The notes beneath the pieces were generated by a model, which worked only from the letters and a program-made list of their open reading frames with translations, did not search any database and was not told where the DNA came from. Below are positions 49,343-57,881 of a stretch of 64,000 bases of DNA, piece after piece. The translations under genes and the position numbers were made by a program. Source of the stretch: UBA1924 sp963976625 (GTDB lineage Bacteria > Planctomycetota > Phycisphaerae > Phycisphaerales > UBA1924); contig CAXBLA010000010.1 of the NCBI GenBank assembly GCA_963976625.1, positions 1-64,000 on the forward strand, read 5' to 3'. How positions within the stretch are numbered: the first letter of the stretch is position 1; every line of letters begins with the position of its first letter.

Positions 49343-50821
49343 ATGACCACGCCAGCACTCCAATCCATCCTCCAGAGCCGATTCGGGCTCGACGCCCTGC
49401 GACCGTTGCAGCAGGAAATTATCGATCGCGTCATGGACGGCGGCGATGCGCTCGTCGTCATGCCCACGGGCTCGGGCAAGTCGCTGTGCTTCCAGCTCCC
49501 GGCGATCGCTATGCGCGAAGAATCCGGGGGCGGGGGCGGGGGCGGGGGCGTGGGGCTGGTGTTCTCGCCGTTGATCGCGCTGATGGAGGATCAGGTGGCC
49601 GCTCTTCGCAAGAAGGGCATCAAAGCCTCGTTCGTCAACTCGACCGTCCGCAAGCACGAACGCATCAAACGCTACAAGCAACTCGCGGCCGGCGAGTTCG
49701 AGCTGTTCTACGCCACGCCCGAACGCATGGAGAAGCCGGATTTCCGAGCAGCCCTTGATGCCGTGCCCGGCGGGGTGAACCTGCTGGCCATCGACGAGTG
49801 TCATTGTGTGACCAAGTGGGGCCATGACCTGCGTCCGGCGTACCAAAAAATAGGCGCTTTCCGCAAGCAACTCGGCGATCCCATCACCATCGCGCTCACC
49901 GCGACGGCCACCAAGCCCGTCCGTGCAGACATCCGCACCGTGCTCGGGGTGGACACAGACGAGATGCCCCTGTTCGCGGCCCCGGTCGATCGCCCGAACC
50001 TGAAGCTGGTGTCGAGCGTCGTCTGGGACGACGGCGAGAAGATCGAGCACATCAAAGCCATCGCCAGCAAGACCCGCTCGACGGGGATTGTGTACTTCAC
50101 GCTCATCAAGAACCTCGAGCAGATGGCCGACCGATTGCGCGAAGCGATGCCCGGTCGCCCCATCGAGCTCTACCACGGCAAGCTCCCGCCCAAGGAACGC
50201 TCCTGGGTGTACAACCGGTTTATCGATGCCGGGCCTGACGACGGGCTGATCCTGCTGGCGACCAACGCCTTCGGGATGGGGGTCGACAAGCCCGACCTAC
50301 GCTACATTGTGCACGGGCAGATCCCCGCATCGATCGAGGCGTACCACCAAGAAGTCGGGCGAGCCGGGCGCGACGGCGAGGATTCCGTCTGCGAACTCTT
50401 GTACTGCCAGGACGATCTGGCGATCCAGCAAGAGTTCATCCGCTGGCAGAACCCGAGCGCCGATTTCCTGATGTCCGTGATGAGCGCGATCGAGGCGCGG
50501 TACACAGAGGACGACTTCGACGACGATGATCTTCGTCTGATGGTCATCGGCAAGGGACACGCCCACGGCATGGGCGGGGGGATCATGGACTACGCCCTGA
50601 TCCGGCTCGCCGAGCTTGGCGCGATCGAACTCGCCAGCATCCGCTCAGAGACCGGCGGACGCGGGCGGTACCGCTTCGTGCGTTCGCTCGACGACGACGA
50701 GCTCGATCCGGCGGTGATCGAAGAAAAACGCCAGCGGGACCTGCTCCGGCTCCTCGATGTCGTCAAGCTGACCAAAGCCGACTCGATCCCCGAGTATGTG
50801 TCCGAGTATTTCGACCTCTAG
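49343..50821 (+). CDS. recQ: RecQ family ATP-dependent DNA helicase (short form)
   Basis: 492 residues from ATG 49343; an in-frame extension upstream crosses the riboswitch and is not credible. Helicase motifs: 'LRPLQQEIIDRVMDGGDALVVMPTGSGKSLCFQLP' (0, I), 'FSPLIALMEDQVAAL' (Ia), 'LLAIDECHCVTKWGHDLRPAY' (II and aromatic loop), 'IALTATATKPV' (III), 'IVYFTLIKNLEQMAD' (IV), 'LLATNAFGMGVDKPDLR' (V) and 'AYHQEVGRAGRDGED' (VI). The RQC zinc-binding Cys cluster is missing; only 'CELLYC' is present, followed by a winged-helix-like end, so it is a short RecQ without HRDC. Residues 62-69 are eight Gly encoded by a G-rich repeat. RecQ unwinds forks, recombination intermediates and G-quadruplexes. Confidence 0.93.
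   Translation: MTTPALQSILQSRFGLDALRPLQQEIIDRVMDGGDALVVMPTGSGKSLCFQLPAIAMREESGGGGGGGGVGLVFSPLIALMEDQVAALRKKGIKASFVNSTVRKHERIKRYKQLAAGEFELFYATPERMEKPDFRAALDAVPGGVNLLAIDECHCVTKWGHDLRPAYQKIGAFRKQLGDPITIALTATATKPVRADIRTVLGVDTDEMPLFAAPVDRPNLKLVSSVVWDDGEKIEHIKAIASKTRSTGIVYFTLIKNLEQMADRLREAMPGRPIELYHGKLPPKERSWVYNRFIDAGPDDGLILLATNAFGMGVDKPDLRYIVHGQIPASIEAYHQEVGRAGRDGEDSVCELLYCQDDLAIQQEFIRWQNPSADFLMSVMSAIEARYTEDDFDDDDLRLMVIGKGHAHGMGGGIMDYALIRLAELGAIELASIRSETGGRGRYRFVRSLDDDELDPAVIEEKRQRDLLRLLDVVKLTKADSIPEYVSEYFDL
49525..49549 (+). repeat. (CGGGGG)4 repeat in recQ, G-quadruplex motif
   Basis: Four perfect copies of CGGGGG starting at 49525, giving four runs of five G with single-C loops on the coding strand. 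The 6-nt unit keeps the reading frame and encodes Gly repeats. By the usual rules this is an intramolecular G-quadruplex former. Confidence 0.9.
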
Positions 50822-50905
50822 GCACTTCCGGTCTACCATAGAAAACACACAGTTTTTTTACTCAATCACACCCGCTGAGACCAGCGGATAGCAAAGGATG
50901 ACACC

Positions 50906-51235
50906 ATGAGCGAGCCAATCACCGAACTCCTGATCGAAGACATCACCGTAGGCGAAGGCGACGAGTGCCAGCCCGGCGCAACCGTCAATGTGCACTACAA
51001 GGGCGAGCTCATGGACGGCACCGTCTTCGACTCCTCCCACGGCGGCAACCCGATCAACTTCCCCCTCTCCAACCTCATCCAGGGCTGGCAAGAAGGCATC
51101 CCGGGCATGAAGGTCGGCGGCAAGCGCAAGCTCACCATCCCCTACATGAAAGCCTACGGCGAAGCCGGCGCGGGCGGCGCAATCCCACCCAAGGCCGACC
51201 TCGTCTTTGAGATCGATCTGCTCGGCGTAAGCTAA
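50906..51235 (+). CDS. FKBP-type peptidyl-prolyl cis-trans isomerase
   Basis: 109 residues forming a single FKBP domain: 'GATVNVHYKGELMDGTVFDSS' (strand with Tyr and Asp of the pocket), 'NFPLSNLIQGWQEGIPGMKVGGKRKLTIPYMKAYGEAGAGGAIPPKADLVFEIDLLGV'. Pocket residues Tyr, Phe-Asp, Trp and Tyr are present. There is no signal peptide, so it is cytoplasmic. It speeds Xaa-Pro isomerisation during folding. It stands between recQ and a glycosyltransferase gene. Confidence 0.94.
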   Translation: MSEPITELLIEDITVGEGDECQPGATVNVHYKGELMDGTVFDSSHGGNPINFPLSNLIQGWQEGIPGMKVGGKRKLTIPYMKAYGEAGAGGAIPPKADLVFEIDLLGVS

Positions 51236-51267
51236 GCCGAAAACGGTTCTGAAAGCATACTTCAATC

Positions 51268-52110
51268 ATGGCCAAGCCCACGGTCTCCATCGTCATGCCC
51301 AGCTTCAACCAAGCCCAGTTCTTGGAAGAGGCGATCTGCAGCATCCTCGATCAGCGCGATCAACTCCACGAGTTCATCGTCCTCGACGGCGGCTCGACCG
51401 ACGGGTCCGTCGAGATCATCGAGCAGTACGCTTCGCAGATCGACCACTGGCAGTCCAAGCCCGACGGCGGACAGTCCAACGCCATCATCGACGGGTTCTC
51501 GCGAGTGACGGGCGATGTGATCAACTGGATCAACTCCGACGACGCGATCCTGCCCGGGGCGCTCTACGCGATCCGCGAGCAGTTCGCGGCTGATCCTGAG
51601 CTCGGGCTCGTCGAGGGCAACACCGTGATCGTCGATGCGGACTCGGCGATCATCCGCTGCGACCGACGGGCCGGGCCGTCACGCTGGTGGGTTAAGCACG
51701 GCTACCTGCGCTCCCACCAGCCGAGCACTTTCTTCAGGCGCGAACTCTACGAACTGTCGGGCGGGATCGACAAGGACCTGCACTGCACCATGGACACCGA
51801 TCTGTGGTACCGCATGATCCCGATGACCAAGTGCGTGCGCATGAAGCGCTACATCGGCGTGCACCGTGTGCACGAGGACGCCAAGGGCGAATCGTGGGAC
51901 GAGACCTACCGGACCGAGCGTCTACTGCTCGACGAGCGATACCCCAAGCTCCGCAAGCGACCGGTGCTCCACCAGATCGGACGACTGGCGTACTACGCGA
52001 CGCAAGCGACCAATGGGCGATCAGCAGGCGCTCGTCAGGACACGGCCCAGCTCGCCGGCGAACAGTTATCGCGGGCCTTCCCCGACGACACGGCTGCTCT
52101 CCGCCCTTAA
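51268..52110 (+). CDS. Glycosyltransferase family 2
   Basis: 280 residues. 'TVSIVMPSFNQAQFLEEAICSIL', 'EFIVLDGGSTDGSVEII' (nucleotide site) and 'WQSKPDGGQSNAIIDGF' followed by 'GDVINWINSDDAILPGAL' with the Asp-Asp metal motif are typical of GT2 enzymes that build surface polysaccharides. 'HQPSTFFRRELYELSGGIDKDLHCTMDTDLWYRM' is the acceptor-side region with the catalytic base. There are no membrane helices. The sugar is unknown. Its stop shares TTAA with the convergent methyltransferase gene. Confidence 0.9.
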   Translation: MAKPTVSIVMPSFNQAQFLEEAICSILDQRDQLHEFIVLDGGSTDGSVEIIEQYASQIDHWQSKPDGGQSNAIIDGFSRVTGDVINWINSDDAILPGALYAIREQFAADPELGLVEGNTVIVDADSAIIRCDRRAGPSRWWVKHGYLRSHQPSTFFRRELYELSGGIDKDLHCTMDTDLWYRMIPMTKCVRMKRYIGVHRVHEDAKGESWDETYRTERLLLDERYPKLRKRPVLHQIGRLAYYATQATNGRSAGARQDTAQLAGEQLSRAFPDDTAALRP

Positions 52111-53066
52111 ATCTTCGTGCGGTTTGAACGCAGCACAAACAACATGTGGTCTTTGTTGGGCAACCACCCCGGCGGGACCTTGGTGTTGAGCGAGCGTTTG
52201 AACGGCCCGATCCCAAAGCCTTTGGCCCGGTAGCACAGCCCCCAGATCGTATTGCGGATCAGATCACGCACCACGCGCGAGGGCTTGGCCCGCATGTGGC
52301 TGATGCGCTCGTAGCTGACCAGATCGAGATCCAGCGTCTTGGCGAGGTGATCGATGGTCGGGCGCGCATAGAACACGACATGCTCGGGCAGGTTGCAGTA
52401 CCAATAGCGTTGCTGCTGGAGCCGCCAGCCCCACGCGCCCGTGTCGCCGGTCAGGGCGATGAAGATCCCGCCCGGGCTCAGGTGGCTGGCGGCCTGCTCC
52501 ATAAACGCCCGCGGATCAACCAAATGCTCAAGCACATCAATCGCGATGATCACATCGAAGCGGTGCTCAGGGTTGGCCGGATCAAGATCATCGAAGAGCG
52601 CACCCAAGATCGTCACGCCGCGTTCGGTGGCGGTCTCTGCAGCTGCGGCTCCGGGCTCGAGCCCGAAGCATTCCCATGGTGTATCGGTTGCTGTATCGGT
52701 TGGTGTTTTTGAGCTGTTGGTCTCTTGCAGATACGCCAGCAACGCCCCGTTCGCGCACCCGACATCGAGGATGCGTCTGCCAGAAGCGTGCTCCGTAATG
52801 CACGCGGCCAAGACATCGAAGCGACGCTTGCGGGGCGATGGATCGTGCTCCCAGTGATCGCTCGACGCTTTGGTGTAGCACTCCACGAGCGCATCCATCG
52901 GGATGGCCGGGTCTTTAAACTGGAGTGCACAACGCGGGCAACGCTGCATGGTAAAAACCGTATCGCCCAGATCGATCGGCACACCCGCCACCGTCGGCGG
53001 AGAGTTGTGGACGACCGGGCCGACGGGCTCGGGCTGGGCTTGGCACAGGGGGCAGGGTGTGGTCAC
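52107..53066 (-). CDS. Class I SAM-dependent methyltransferase with N-terminal zinc-ribbon-like Cys
   Basis: 319 residues. N-terminal 'CPLCQAQ' and 'RCPRCALQFKDP' form a zinc-ribbon-like pair, as in O-antigen/sugar methyltransferases. 'RRILDVGCANGALLAYLQE' is the SAM loop, 'FGLEPGAAAAE' binds the ribose, 'FDVIIAIDVLEHLVDPRAFMEQAASHLSPGGIF' is the usual motif block, and 'YWYCNLPEHVVFYARPTIDHLAKTLDLDLV' ends the fold. Enzymes with this layout often methylate sugars or cell-surface glycan precursors, which suits the neighbouring glycosyltransferase (inference). Confidence 0.9.
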   Translation of the reverse strand: MTTPCPLCQAQPEPVGPVVHNSPPTVAGVPIDLGDTVFTMQRCPRCALQFKDPAIPMDALVECYTKASSDHWEHDPSPRKRRFDVLAACITEHASGRRILDVGCANGALLAYLQETNSSKTPTDTATDTPWECFGLEPGAAAAETATERGVTILGALFDDLDPANPEHRFDVIIAIDVLEHLVDPRAFMEQAASHLSPGGIFIALTGDTGAWGWRLQQQRYWYCNLPEHVVFYARPTIDHLAKTLDLDLVSYERISHMRAKPSRVVRDLIRNTIWGLCYRAKGFGIGPFKRSLNTKVPPGWLPNKDHMLFVLRSNRTKI

Positions 53067-53100
53067 GGTCGCTCCATAGATCGCTGAGGCAAATCGGCCT

Positions 53101-53934
53101 TTAGCGTTCGTACATCTTCTCGATCATCGCATCAAACTGACCCTTGCTCTGCTCGACGGTCTGCGACGGGCCCCAGAGCTTGATGAGCACCTTGGTGGTG
53201 GGCAGCTCGATCACGGCCGCGTGGATCGCGTAGAACGGGTTGCCGTTGCTGGTGCCCTTGGCGCCCGGATCGATGTAGGTGCCTTCGATGTCATAGATTG
53301 TCACGGTATGCCCAAGCACAGTCTTGGTCGAGACGCGGGCTTTGGCGGTGCGCATCGCGTCGTCGGTCATGGTGCGCTCGAGGGTCCGCTTGAGCTGCGC
53401 CGGCGAGCTGGTTTCTTTGGTAAACACCACCGACGCGTTGCCCAGCGGGTGCTGGATGTACATCTCCGCGAACCGCCCAGCCGACGGCACGGCCATCCGC
53501 CAGTCTTCGGGCATGTCCCACGCGAAACCGGCGGCCTGGGCATACTCTTCGTCGAAGGCGGTATTGGCGATCCCGTTCTCGGGCTCGGTGGAGTTCTGGA
53601 TCCGATCGCCGATGTCGATCCCGCGATCGCGGGTACGCCCCAAGAGCGACTTGGAGCCCTCTTCCTCCTGCCAGTCACGATCCTCGTCGAGGTATTCGTT
53701 CTCAGGCTCTTCGAGATCCGCCGGGTCCGCATTCGGCGTGCTGATCTGTTCGGATTCGATCCCTTGGTCTTCAGCCATATCATCGAGGTAGCTCGTATCA
53801 GGCTCAAAGGCCGGCGTGCTGACCTCGGCATCATCGCCAGAATCCGAGCACCCAATGAGTGCAGCCAGTGCGATCGTGGTCGCCAGCGGAAGAAGAGTTG
53901 GTAAGCGTCGGCGCGGAAGATCGTGGTTGGTCAT
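53101..53934 (-). CDS. Lipoprotein of unknown function
   Basis: 277 residues. The lipoprotein signal ends in 'LIGC'. Residues about 30-130 are an acidic low-complexity linker ('DPADLEEPENEYLDEDRDWQEEEG'). Residues about 135-275 form an alpha/beta domain: 'GFAWDMPEDWRMAVPSAGRFAEMYIQHPLGNASVVFTKET', 'LGHTVTIYDIEGTYIDPGAK' and 'YAIHAAVIELPTTKVLIKLWGPSQTVEQSKGQFDAMIEKM'. This resembles PsbP/LpqN-like domains that bind small ligands or partners in the envelope (inference). It stands between the methyltransferase gene and the VOC gene on the same strand. Confidence 0.72.
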   Translation of the reverse strand: MTNHDLPRRRLPTLLPLATTIALAALIGCSDSGDDAEVSTPAFEPDTSYLDDMAEDQGIESEQISTPNADPADLEEPENEYLDEDRDWQEEEGSKSLLGRTRDRGIDIGDRIQNSTEPENGIANTAFDEEYAQAAGFAWDMPEDWRMAVPSAGRFAEMYIQHPLGNASVVFTKETSSPAQLKRTLERTMTDDAMRTAKARVSTKTVLGHTVTIYDIEGTYIDPGAKGTSNGNPFYAIHAAVIELPTTKVLIKLWGPSQTVEQSKGQFDAMIEKMYER

Positions 53935-53979
53935 GCCAGAGTCTAGGGGAGCAGGCCGCCCAAGAGCAGAGGGCTTTCC

Positions 53980-54381
53980 TTATCCCCAGATATCAGCCGT
54001 GATCAGCTCCACGGAGTTGCCCGACGGATCGCGGAAATAGATCGACCTCGCGGGGTAAGACTGCTTCCAGTCGATCTCATCCTCGATCGCGATCCCGTGC
54101 TTGGAGAGCTGTTCGAGCCATAGTTCGTATTCGTCTTCGTTGATCCGCAGGGCGATATGCCCCGGCCCACGCGCCCCGTGCGAGGGCACATCGCGCCCGG
54201 GCTGGTCGGAGATCGTCGGATCGAACACCAGCAACACATGATTCGGATCGATCCGGAACTTGGCCAGCAGCGTTGATGGCTCGTTGGGCATGTCGAGCCC
54301 GAGCACTTCGTGATAAAACCACGCGGCTTCATCGAGACTATTGGAATACAGAATCGTTTCGAGTATAGAATGCGGCTTCAT
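53980..54381 (-). CDS. VOC (glyoxalase/bleomycin-resistance fold) protein
   Basis: 133 residues. ATG 54381 starts 'MKPHSILETILYSNSLDEAAWFYHEVLGLDM', the usual first beta-alpha-beta unit, and 'GPGHIALRINEDEYELWLEQLSKHGIAIEDE' with 'SIYFRDPSGNSVELIT' forms the second. Metal ligands expected in the family are the His in 'GHIALRI' and the Glu in 'SVELIT'; the first-module His is less clear. Members include glyoxalases, dioxygenases and fosfomycin- or bleomycin-resistance proteins. No substrate can be named. It is divergent from the DUF1569-like gene. Confidence 0.87.
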   Translation of the reverse strand: MKPHSILETILYSNSLDEAAWFYHEVLGLDMPNEPSTLLAKFRIDPNHVLLVFDPTISDQPGRDVPSHGARGPGHIALRINEDEYELWLEQLSKHGIAIEDEIDWKQSYPARSIYFRDPSGNSVELITADIWG

Positions 54382-54453
54382 CCACAACGGTAGCCACCCC
54401 GGACCATGTTCGACGGTGCCTACTACGGAGGGGACCAAGAAAGGGCCTATTCC

Positions 54454-54957
54454 ATGGCAAAGAACGAAAACTGGCATCCACGAGACTACCAGAGTTTTCA
54501 GGAGGTCTCCGCCGACCTCGATCGCATCCAAGCCGCCCACGAAGCAGGCACGCTCCGCACCACGGGCAACTGGACGGCCGGTCAGATCTGCGAGCACTGC
54601 GCCAACTTTATGAAAGCCGCCTTCGATGGCTTCGTTGACGATCAGGGCAAACAGGTCAAGTTCCCGTTCTATCTCCGCTTCTTGGGCGTAGCGCTGCTCA
54701 AACCCATGATTGGGCGTTCACACATGAAGCCGGGCATCAAGCTCCCCGCCGAGGCCAAGTCCATGCTCCCCGAGGACAACCAAGAGTTTGCGCGTGGCAT
54801 GGAGCTGCTGCAGGCGCAGATCGCCCGGGTCGATGCCGGCGAGCGGATGGAGCAGAAGTCGCCGTTGTTCGGCAACCTCACCCACGATAAGTGGGTGAAG
54901 ATCCATCTGGATCACTGCCGCCTGCATATGGGCTTCATCCAAACCAACGCTGACTAA
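54454..54957 (+). CDS. DUF1569/DinB-like four-helix protein
   Basis: 167 residues from ATG 54454 (an in-frame start at 54406 is possible). 'SFQEVSADLDRIQAAHEAGTLRTTGNWTAGQICEHCANFMKAAFDGF' and 'SPLFGNLTHDKWVKIHLDHCRLHMGFIQ' match the DUF1569 branch of the DinB/YfiT fold, with His in 'EHC', 'HDKW' or 'LDHC', and 'HMGF' placed to bind one metal ion. Function of this branch is unknown; DinB-like proteins include thiol-dependent transferases. A strong terminator follows. Confidence 0.8.
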   Translation: MAKNENWHPRDYQSFQEVSADLDRIQAAHEAGTLRTTGNWTAGQICEHCANFMKAAFDGFVDDQGKQVKFPFYLRFLGVALLKPMIGRSHMKPGIKLPAEAKSMLPEDNQEFARGMELLQAQIARVDAGERMEQKSPLFGNLTHDKWVKIHLDHCRLHMGFIQTNAD

Positions 54958-54984
54958 TCGCCTGACACAACAATCAAACGCATG

Positions 54985-55015
54985 AAAAAACACAGGCCAA
55001 CGCCTGTGTTTTTGT
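54985..55015. terminator. Bidirectional terminator
   Basis: AACACAGGC and GCCTGTGTT pair around CAAC, with an A-run before and TTTTTGTTTTT after. It can stop transcription of the plus-strand DUF1569-like gene and of the minus-strand fabG operon. Confidence 0.9.
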
Positions 55016-55039
55016 TTTTGATCGATTGTATCTGAGTCT

Positions 55040-55780
55040 TTAGCACATCGTCATGCCGCCGTCGACGGCGATGGTTTGGCCGGTGATAAACCGTGCATCG
55101 TCGCTCGTCACATACGCGACGGCCGCCGCGATATCCTCGGGCTGGCCCAGCTCACGCGTCGAGATCACGCTCTTGATGTGCTCGGTGACCGCCGCGGGCA
55201 GGTCCTTGGTCATGTCCGTGGCGATGAACCCGGGGGCGACACAGTTGGCGGTGATGTTCTTCTTGCCCAGCTCGCGGGCGATGGTCTTGGTGAATCCGGT
55301 GAGCCCGGACTTGGCCGCGGCGTAGTTGGCCTGCCCGGAGTTGCCCACCAAGCCAGAGGTCGAAGCGATGTTGCAGATGCGACCGAACTTGCCCTTCATC
55401 ATCGGGCGAGCCGCAGCACGACACGCGACGAACACCGACTTGAGATTCGTGTTGATCACATCGTCCCATTCCTCGTCCGACATCCGCAAGATCAGGTTGT
55501 CCTTGGTGATCCCGGCGTTGTTGACGAGGATATCGAGGCGCCCATGGGTCGATGCGACGCCCTCGACCATCTCAGCGACGGCCGTGAAGTCAGAAATGTC
55601 ACAGGTCTGGGCGCTCGCCGAGCCCCCGGCGCTCTGAATCTCGCTGACGAGCTCATCGAGCGGGCCCTGCGAGCGTGAGACGCACACGACATGGCGGCCG
55701 TCGGCGGCAAGGCGGGTGGCGATGGCACGCCCGATTCCTCGGGAGGCTCCGGTGACGATGGCGACGCGTTGGTCGGTCAT
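55040..55780 (-). CDS. fabG: 3-Oxoacyl-ACP reductase FabG
   Basis: 246 residues, a short-chain dehydrogenase. 'VAIVTGASRGIGRAIATRLA' binds NADPH; 'LVNNAGITKDNLILRMSDEEWDDVI' holds the conserved Asn; 'ICNIASTSGLVGNSGQANYAAAKSGLTGF' gives the Ser-Tyr-Lys triad; 'VAPGFIATDMT' ends the typical FabG text. It reduces 3-oxoacyl-ACP to 3-hydroxyacyl-ACP in fatty acid elongation. It is the last gene of rpmF-plsX-fabH-fabD-fabG. The usual next gene acpP is absent; a terminator follows. Confidence 0.95.
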   Translation of the reverse strand: MTDQRVAIVTGASRGIGRAIATRLAADGRHVVCVSRSQGPLDELVSEIQSAGGSASAQTCDISDFTAVAEMVEGVASTHGRLDILVNNAGITKDNLILRMSDEEWDDVINTNLKSVFVACRAAARPMMKGKFGRICNIASTSGLVGNSGQANYAAAKSGLTGFTKTIARELGKKNITANCVAPGFIATDMTKDLPAAVTEHIKSVISTRELGQPEDIAAAVAYVTSDDARFITGQTIAVDGGMTMC

Positions 55781-55848
55781 AGGATGCTCGTTTCTATTGG
55801 CTTCGTGATTGAATCAGATTGATTCAGATTAAATCAGGGCCGCCCGCT

Positions 55849-56805
55849 TTAGGCGACGGTGACGGGTTCGATGTGGTTCTGGACCTTGGTGCCCTTGTGG
55901 ATGCGACGCATCATGCCGCCGAGCGTTTTGCCCGGTGCCAGCTCGTGGAACTGAGCCTCTGGATTCGCTTCGATCAAGTGCTCGCAGCACGCGGACCAAC
56001 GCACCGGGGAGGTGAGCTGATCGACCAGACGCAGGCGGATCGAATCGGGCTGCTCTTCGTGGGGCTGGGCGGTGACATTGGACATCACGGTGCAGCTCGG
56101 GGTGTTGATCAGCGTCGCGGCCAGTGCTTCAGCGAGTTGATCTGCGGCGGGCTGCATGAAGGGCGAGTGGAACGCACCGGCCACAGCCAGGCGCGTCGCA
56201 CGCATGCCCAGCTCAGACGCGACGGCTTCCGCCCGATCACACGCCGTTGCAGAGCCCGAGATCACGACCTGACCGGGGGCGTTAAAGTTCGCCGGGACCA
56301 AGATGTCATTCTCGCGTGCCTGATCGCATACGGCGTTGGCCTTTTCTTCGTCCGCGCCGATCAACGCGACCATCGATGATGGCGACGCCTGGGCGGCTTC
56401 CTGCATCGCCTTGCCACGCAGCGCGACGAGCTTGAGACCGTCCTCAAACGAGAACGCGCCCGCGAGATGCAACGCGGTGTATTCGCCCAGAGACAAACCC
56501 GCCGTGGCGATCATGTTGAGCTGGTTCTTGGTCAGGTTCTCGTCGGCCAGCCAGCCGGCGAAGCACGCGATCGACGCGGTGTAGATCGCCGGCTGCGAGA
56601 TGTCGGTGCGGTTGAGGGCGTCGGCCGGGCCCTCGAAGCACAGCTCGGAAAGCGGAGCGCCCAAAGAGTCACCAAGGAACTCGTCGGCTTGTTCAAAGAT
56701 CGATTTAGCCGCCTGTGATGCGTCGCACCACTGCTTGCTCATACCGATCGCCTGCGCGCCCTGGCCAGGGCAAAGAATAATGTTGCTCGTCGAGTCGTTG
56801 CTCAT
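55849..56805 (-). CDS. fabD: Malonyl-CoA:ACP transacylase FabD
   Basis: 318 residues from ATG 56805; the upstream open frame is not family-like. 'ILCPGQGAQAIGMSKQW' opens the fold, 'ATAGLSLGEYTALHLAGAFSFEDGLKLVALRGKAMQ' carries the nucleophile Ser in GLSLGEY, and 'VAGAFHSPFMQPAADQL' the catalytic His. 'MVALIGADEEKANAVC' and 'VISGS' are also family-typical. It transfers malonyl groups from CoA to ACP for fatty acid synthesis. It lies 62 nt after fabH and 68 nt before fabG. Confidence 0.95.
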   Translation of the reverse strand: MSNDSTSNIILCPGQGAQAIGMSKQWCDASQAAKSIFEQADEFLGDSLGAPLSELCFEGPADALNRTDISQPAIYTASIACFAGWLADENLTKNQLNMIATAGLSLGEYTALHLAGAFSFEDGLKLVALRGKAMQEAAQASPSSMVALIGADEEKANAVCDQARENDILVPANFNAPGQVVISGSATACDRAEAVASELGMRATRLAVAGAFHSPFMQPAADQLAEALAATLINTPSCTVMSNVTAQPHEEQPDSIRLRLVDQLTSPVRWSACCEHLIEANPEAQFHELAPGKTLGGMMRRIHKGTKVQNHIEPVTVA

Positions 56806-56867
56806 GGAGTCGTCCCTTTCTGCTTCATGCCCCCTCGGCATATCCCTCGATTGATTGAGTGCCAGCC

Positions 56868-57881
56868 CTAAAGCTGCCAAAGACTCGACGCCCAAGTCAG
56901 CCCCGCGCCGAATGCGAGGAACATGACCTTGTCCCCGTCCTTGAGCTTGCCGGATTCTTTGAGCTCGGCAAAGACCAGCGGGACCGAACCCGCGACGGTG
57001 TTGCCGTACTTGTTGATGTTGACCAGGAGCTTCTCTTCGGGGATCCCGAAGCGTTCGCGGGCCGAGTCCAAGATCCGCAGGTTCGCCTGATGGCACACGA
57101 AGTGGTCCACATCGTCTGCGGACAGCCCGGCGTCGTCGAGCGTGTCGGCGATCACCTTCTGGAACTTGTTGACCGCGAACTTGAACACCGCTCGACCGTT
57201 CATCTGCACCCGGTTGATAAAGTCCTCGTTGAACTCCATGTCCTCGGGGAAGTCGAGCCCCGATGCCGGGATGAAGAGGTGCTTTCCGCCGCTGCCGTCG
57301 GAGTGCATCCGGTGAGCAACCATCCCGATGGTTGGTTTCTCACTTCGGCGGAGCACCATCGCGCCCGCGCCATCGCCGAACAAAATCGCGGCCCCGCGAC
57401 CAGCGGTCGTGTAATCAATAAACCGTGTGATCGTGTCCGCGCCGATGACCCCGATGGTCTTGTAGAGCCCCGAGCGGATCATCGCGTCGGCGATCGACAT
57501 CGTGTACACATAGCCCGAGCAGGCCGCGTTGATGTCCATCGCGCCGATGTGGCCCGCGCCGATCCGGTCAGCGACCAGGCACCCGATCGAAGGCGTGGGG
57601 GAGTCGGGCGTCATGGTGGCGACGAGCAGCAGGTCGAGCTCGGTGGCATCGATGTTGGCGTCCTTGAGGGCCATCTCCATGGCCTTGACCGAGAGCTGCG
57701 AGGTCCGCTCGCCGTTGTCCATGTCGGCGCGTCGGCGTTCGGTGATCCCCGTGCGTTGGATGATCCAATCGCTCGTGGTGTCCATGCAGTTTTCGAGGTC
57801 TTGATTGGTCAGCCGCCCTTCGGGCAGGCAGTGTCCAGAGCCGATGATCTCAACGCCGATTCGGCTAGGGTGTGCACTCAT
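56868..57881 (-). CDS. fabH: 3-Oxoacyl-ACP synthase III (FabH)
   Basis: 337 residues. 'VEIIGSGHCLPEGRLTNQDLE' opens the fold, 'TTSDWIIQRTGITERRR' is the CoA-side segment, 'DINAACSGYVYTMSIADAMI' carries the nucleophile Cys, 'DHFVCHQANLRILDSA' the catalytic His and 'NINKYGNTVAGSVPLVF' the Asn. It starts fatty acid chains by condensing acetyl-CoA (or branched starters) with malonyl-ACP. It overlaps plsX by 4 nt. Confidence 0.95.
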   Translation of the reverse strand: MSAHPSRIGVEIIGSGHCLPEGRLTNQDLENCMDTTSDWIIQRTGITERRRADMDNGERTSQLSVKAMEMALKDANIDATELDLLLVATMTPDSPTPSIGCLVADRIGAGHIGAMDINAACSGYVYTMSIADAMIRSGLYKTIGVIGADTITRFIDYTTAGRGAAILFGDGAGAMVLRRSEKPTIGMVAHRMHSDGSGGKHLFIPASGLDFPEDMEFNEDFINRVQMNGRAVFKFAVNKFQKVIADTLDDAGLSADDVDHFVCHQANLRILDSARERFGIPEEKLLVNINKYGNTVAGSVPLVFAELKESGKLKDGDKVMFLAFGAGLTWASSLWQL

